This document shows positions 34,388 to 34,820 of a DNA stretch of 34,820 bases, piece by piece. Both the position numbers and the translations under genes were made by a program. Numbering within the stretch: the first letter of the stretch is position 1; every line of letters begins with the position of its first letter. The stretch is from NCBI GenBank assembly GCA_011390615.1, contig JAABSB010000016.1, forward strand, positions 1 through 34,820. Reading direction: 5' to 3'. The notes under the pieces were generated by a model that worked only from the letters and a program-made list of their open reading frames with translations, was not told the origin of the DNA and did no database searches. The stretch is from Desulfotignum sp. (GTDB lineage Bacteria; Desulfobacterota; Desulfobacteria; Desulfobacterales; Desulfobacteraceae).

Positions 34388-34573
34388 ATGGCAAAGGAAT
34401 GCAGTGTTCCTGAGAATCCTTTAAGTTTCATTCAACAATGCGTTCACTTAAAAAAAATTCACTGGACTTATCATGTGAACATGCGAATGAGGGGAAGATT
34501 TATCTCACGAGAAGCGATTGATAACTCTTTCAAAAATTGTCAACTACCCAGGCCTGAAGGCCGGAGCTTGTAA
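34388..34573 (+). pseudogene. DUF4258-family gene interrupted by an inserted element
   Basis: DUF4258 proteins are small and are often encoded next to antitoxin-like regulators; their function is poorly defined. The ATG at 34388 has AAGGA upstream. Residues 21-46 (KKIHWTYHVNMRMRGRFISREAIDNS) carry the core family pattern of an aromatic-Thr/Trp strand, His, Arg-Met and I-S-R-E-A-I. Family members normally continue with an E/Y-rich segment and a second strand pair. Here the frame instead runs into a GC-rich hairpin (NCQLPRPEGRSL) and stops. The break, at about 34541, coincides with the start of the mobile-element-like sequence. Confidence 0.6.
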
Positions 34574-34820
34574 AAGGCTCCATGGTTGACCAGGGAAATG
34601 TTCAAAGTTTAATGGCAAAGACAAAAAAGGAGAACATTAAAAGTTGCATAGAGAGCTAAAGACCAACGGCGGGATGCTTCCTCAGTCCCGCCCTCTTGAA
34701 GCCCGGGTTGCAGACAACCTACAGGGGTGTGGACGAAACGGGTCCGGGCATACAGCCGCTGTGCAACAATCCCGAGGGGAGAGTTCAACCGATGCCAGGG
34801 TTGAACCGTCACCCGCCGTG
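34541..34820 (+). mobile_element. probable end of an IS200/IS605-superfamily-type element, continuing off the right edge
   Basis: The sequence changes abruptly within the DUF4258 gene. It begins with CTACCCAGGCCTGAAGGCC and GGAGCTTGTAA, a hairpin (GGCC-TGAA-GGCC) of the kind found at ends of IS200/IS605-like and TnpB/IscB elements. It becomes GC-rich and strongly structured after about 34660, unlike the AT-rich flank. No transposase or nuclease frame is present before the window ends. Assignment rests on recalled resemblance of the hairpin, the interrupted gene and the structured RNA; the other end is not visible. Confidence 0.45.
34640..34820 (+). ncRNA. candidate structured RNA, possibly HEARO/omega-RNA type (partial or near-complete)
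   Basis: Several strong pairings occur in 180 nt without a convincing reading frame. ACGGCGGG (34666-34673) can pair with CCCGCCGT (34812-34819), closing the whole region. GGCGGGA/TCCCGCC (34668-34692) is a competing local hairpin. GCCCGG pairs with CCGGGC around GGTTG-CAGA-CAACC, and GTTCAACC pairs with GGTTGAAC (34783-34806). The density of stems and the position inside a putative IS end fit the RNA that precedes iscB/isrB genes. A group II intron 5' domain or another structured element is an alternative. The identity is inferred, not shown. Confidence 0.4.

Noticed and set aside
34640-34820. Group II intron as the identity of the right-end structure
   Set aside because: No GTGYG-type 5' boundary and no domain V motif are visible. 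It is kept only as an alternative because the 3' part is outside the window.
1-34820. CRISPR array or phage genes
   Set aside because: I saw no regularly spaced direct repeats and no capsid, terminase, portal or integrase frames.

Overview
The window reads as chromosome of a sulfate-reducing Desulfobacterota bacterium, most likely Desulfobacteraceae (Desulfobacter, Desulfotignum or Desulfobacula type). The main evidence is a complete four-gene Qrc set (menaquinone reductase for periplasmic electrons) beside CcsA/ResB cytochrome c maturation genes, plus the order hisC-cmk-rpsA-sppA. The assignment rests on gene content and motifs, not on a database search.

Layout. 1-3261 (minus): N-terminal half of dnaE preceded by guaB. 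3414-5367 (minus): an anchored lipase-like hydrolase and a tandem universal stress protein with a strong promoter that carries a palindrome in its spacer. 5545-6153 (plus): a YrdC/Sua5 protein whose 3' end overlaps the convergent sppA. 6091-10953 (minus): sppA, rpsA, cmk, hisC. 11069-12244 (plus): a DUF1343/NamZ-like protein without a signal peptide. 12322-12582 (minus): a small membrane protein. 12821-19708 (plus): an envelope operon of plsB, a fused MurU-AmgK-like sugar nucleotidyltransferase/kinase, a plant-type dapB, a DUF1232-J-domain protein, an alpha/beta hydrolase and a small membrane protein. 19817-25009 (minus): qrcABCD followed by a 52-residue one-helix ORF, with its own promoter and terminator. 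25293-29264 (minus): recD, resB, ccsA. 29418-33100 (minus): hemL, mpl, a small membrane protein, a hemerythrin and an Arg-rich protein. 33284-33359: tRNA-Lys(CUU) with promoter and terminator.

Two themes tie the genes together. The first is respiration: Qrc passes periplasmic electrons to menaquinone, and ResB/CcsA attach the haems that QrcA needs. The second is peptidoglycan turnover: NamZ-like, MurU-AmgK-like and Mpl proteins are three components of MurNAc and muropeptide salvage, found with dapB (meso-DAP synthesis) and plsB.

The right end (33404-34820) differs. It carries a truncated HDOD gene, a DUF4258 gene that loses its family resemblance at about 34541, and then a hairpin resembling an IS200/IS605-superfamily end. 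A strongly structured GC-rich stretch (about 34640-34820) follows and runs to the window edge. I infer an inserted mobile element with a structured RNA, possibly a HEARO/omega-RNA upstream of an IscB-type nuclease lying outside the window. That last step is unproven.
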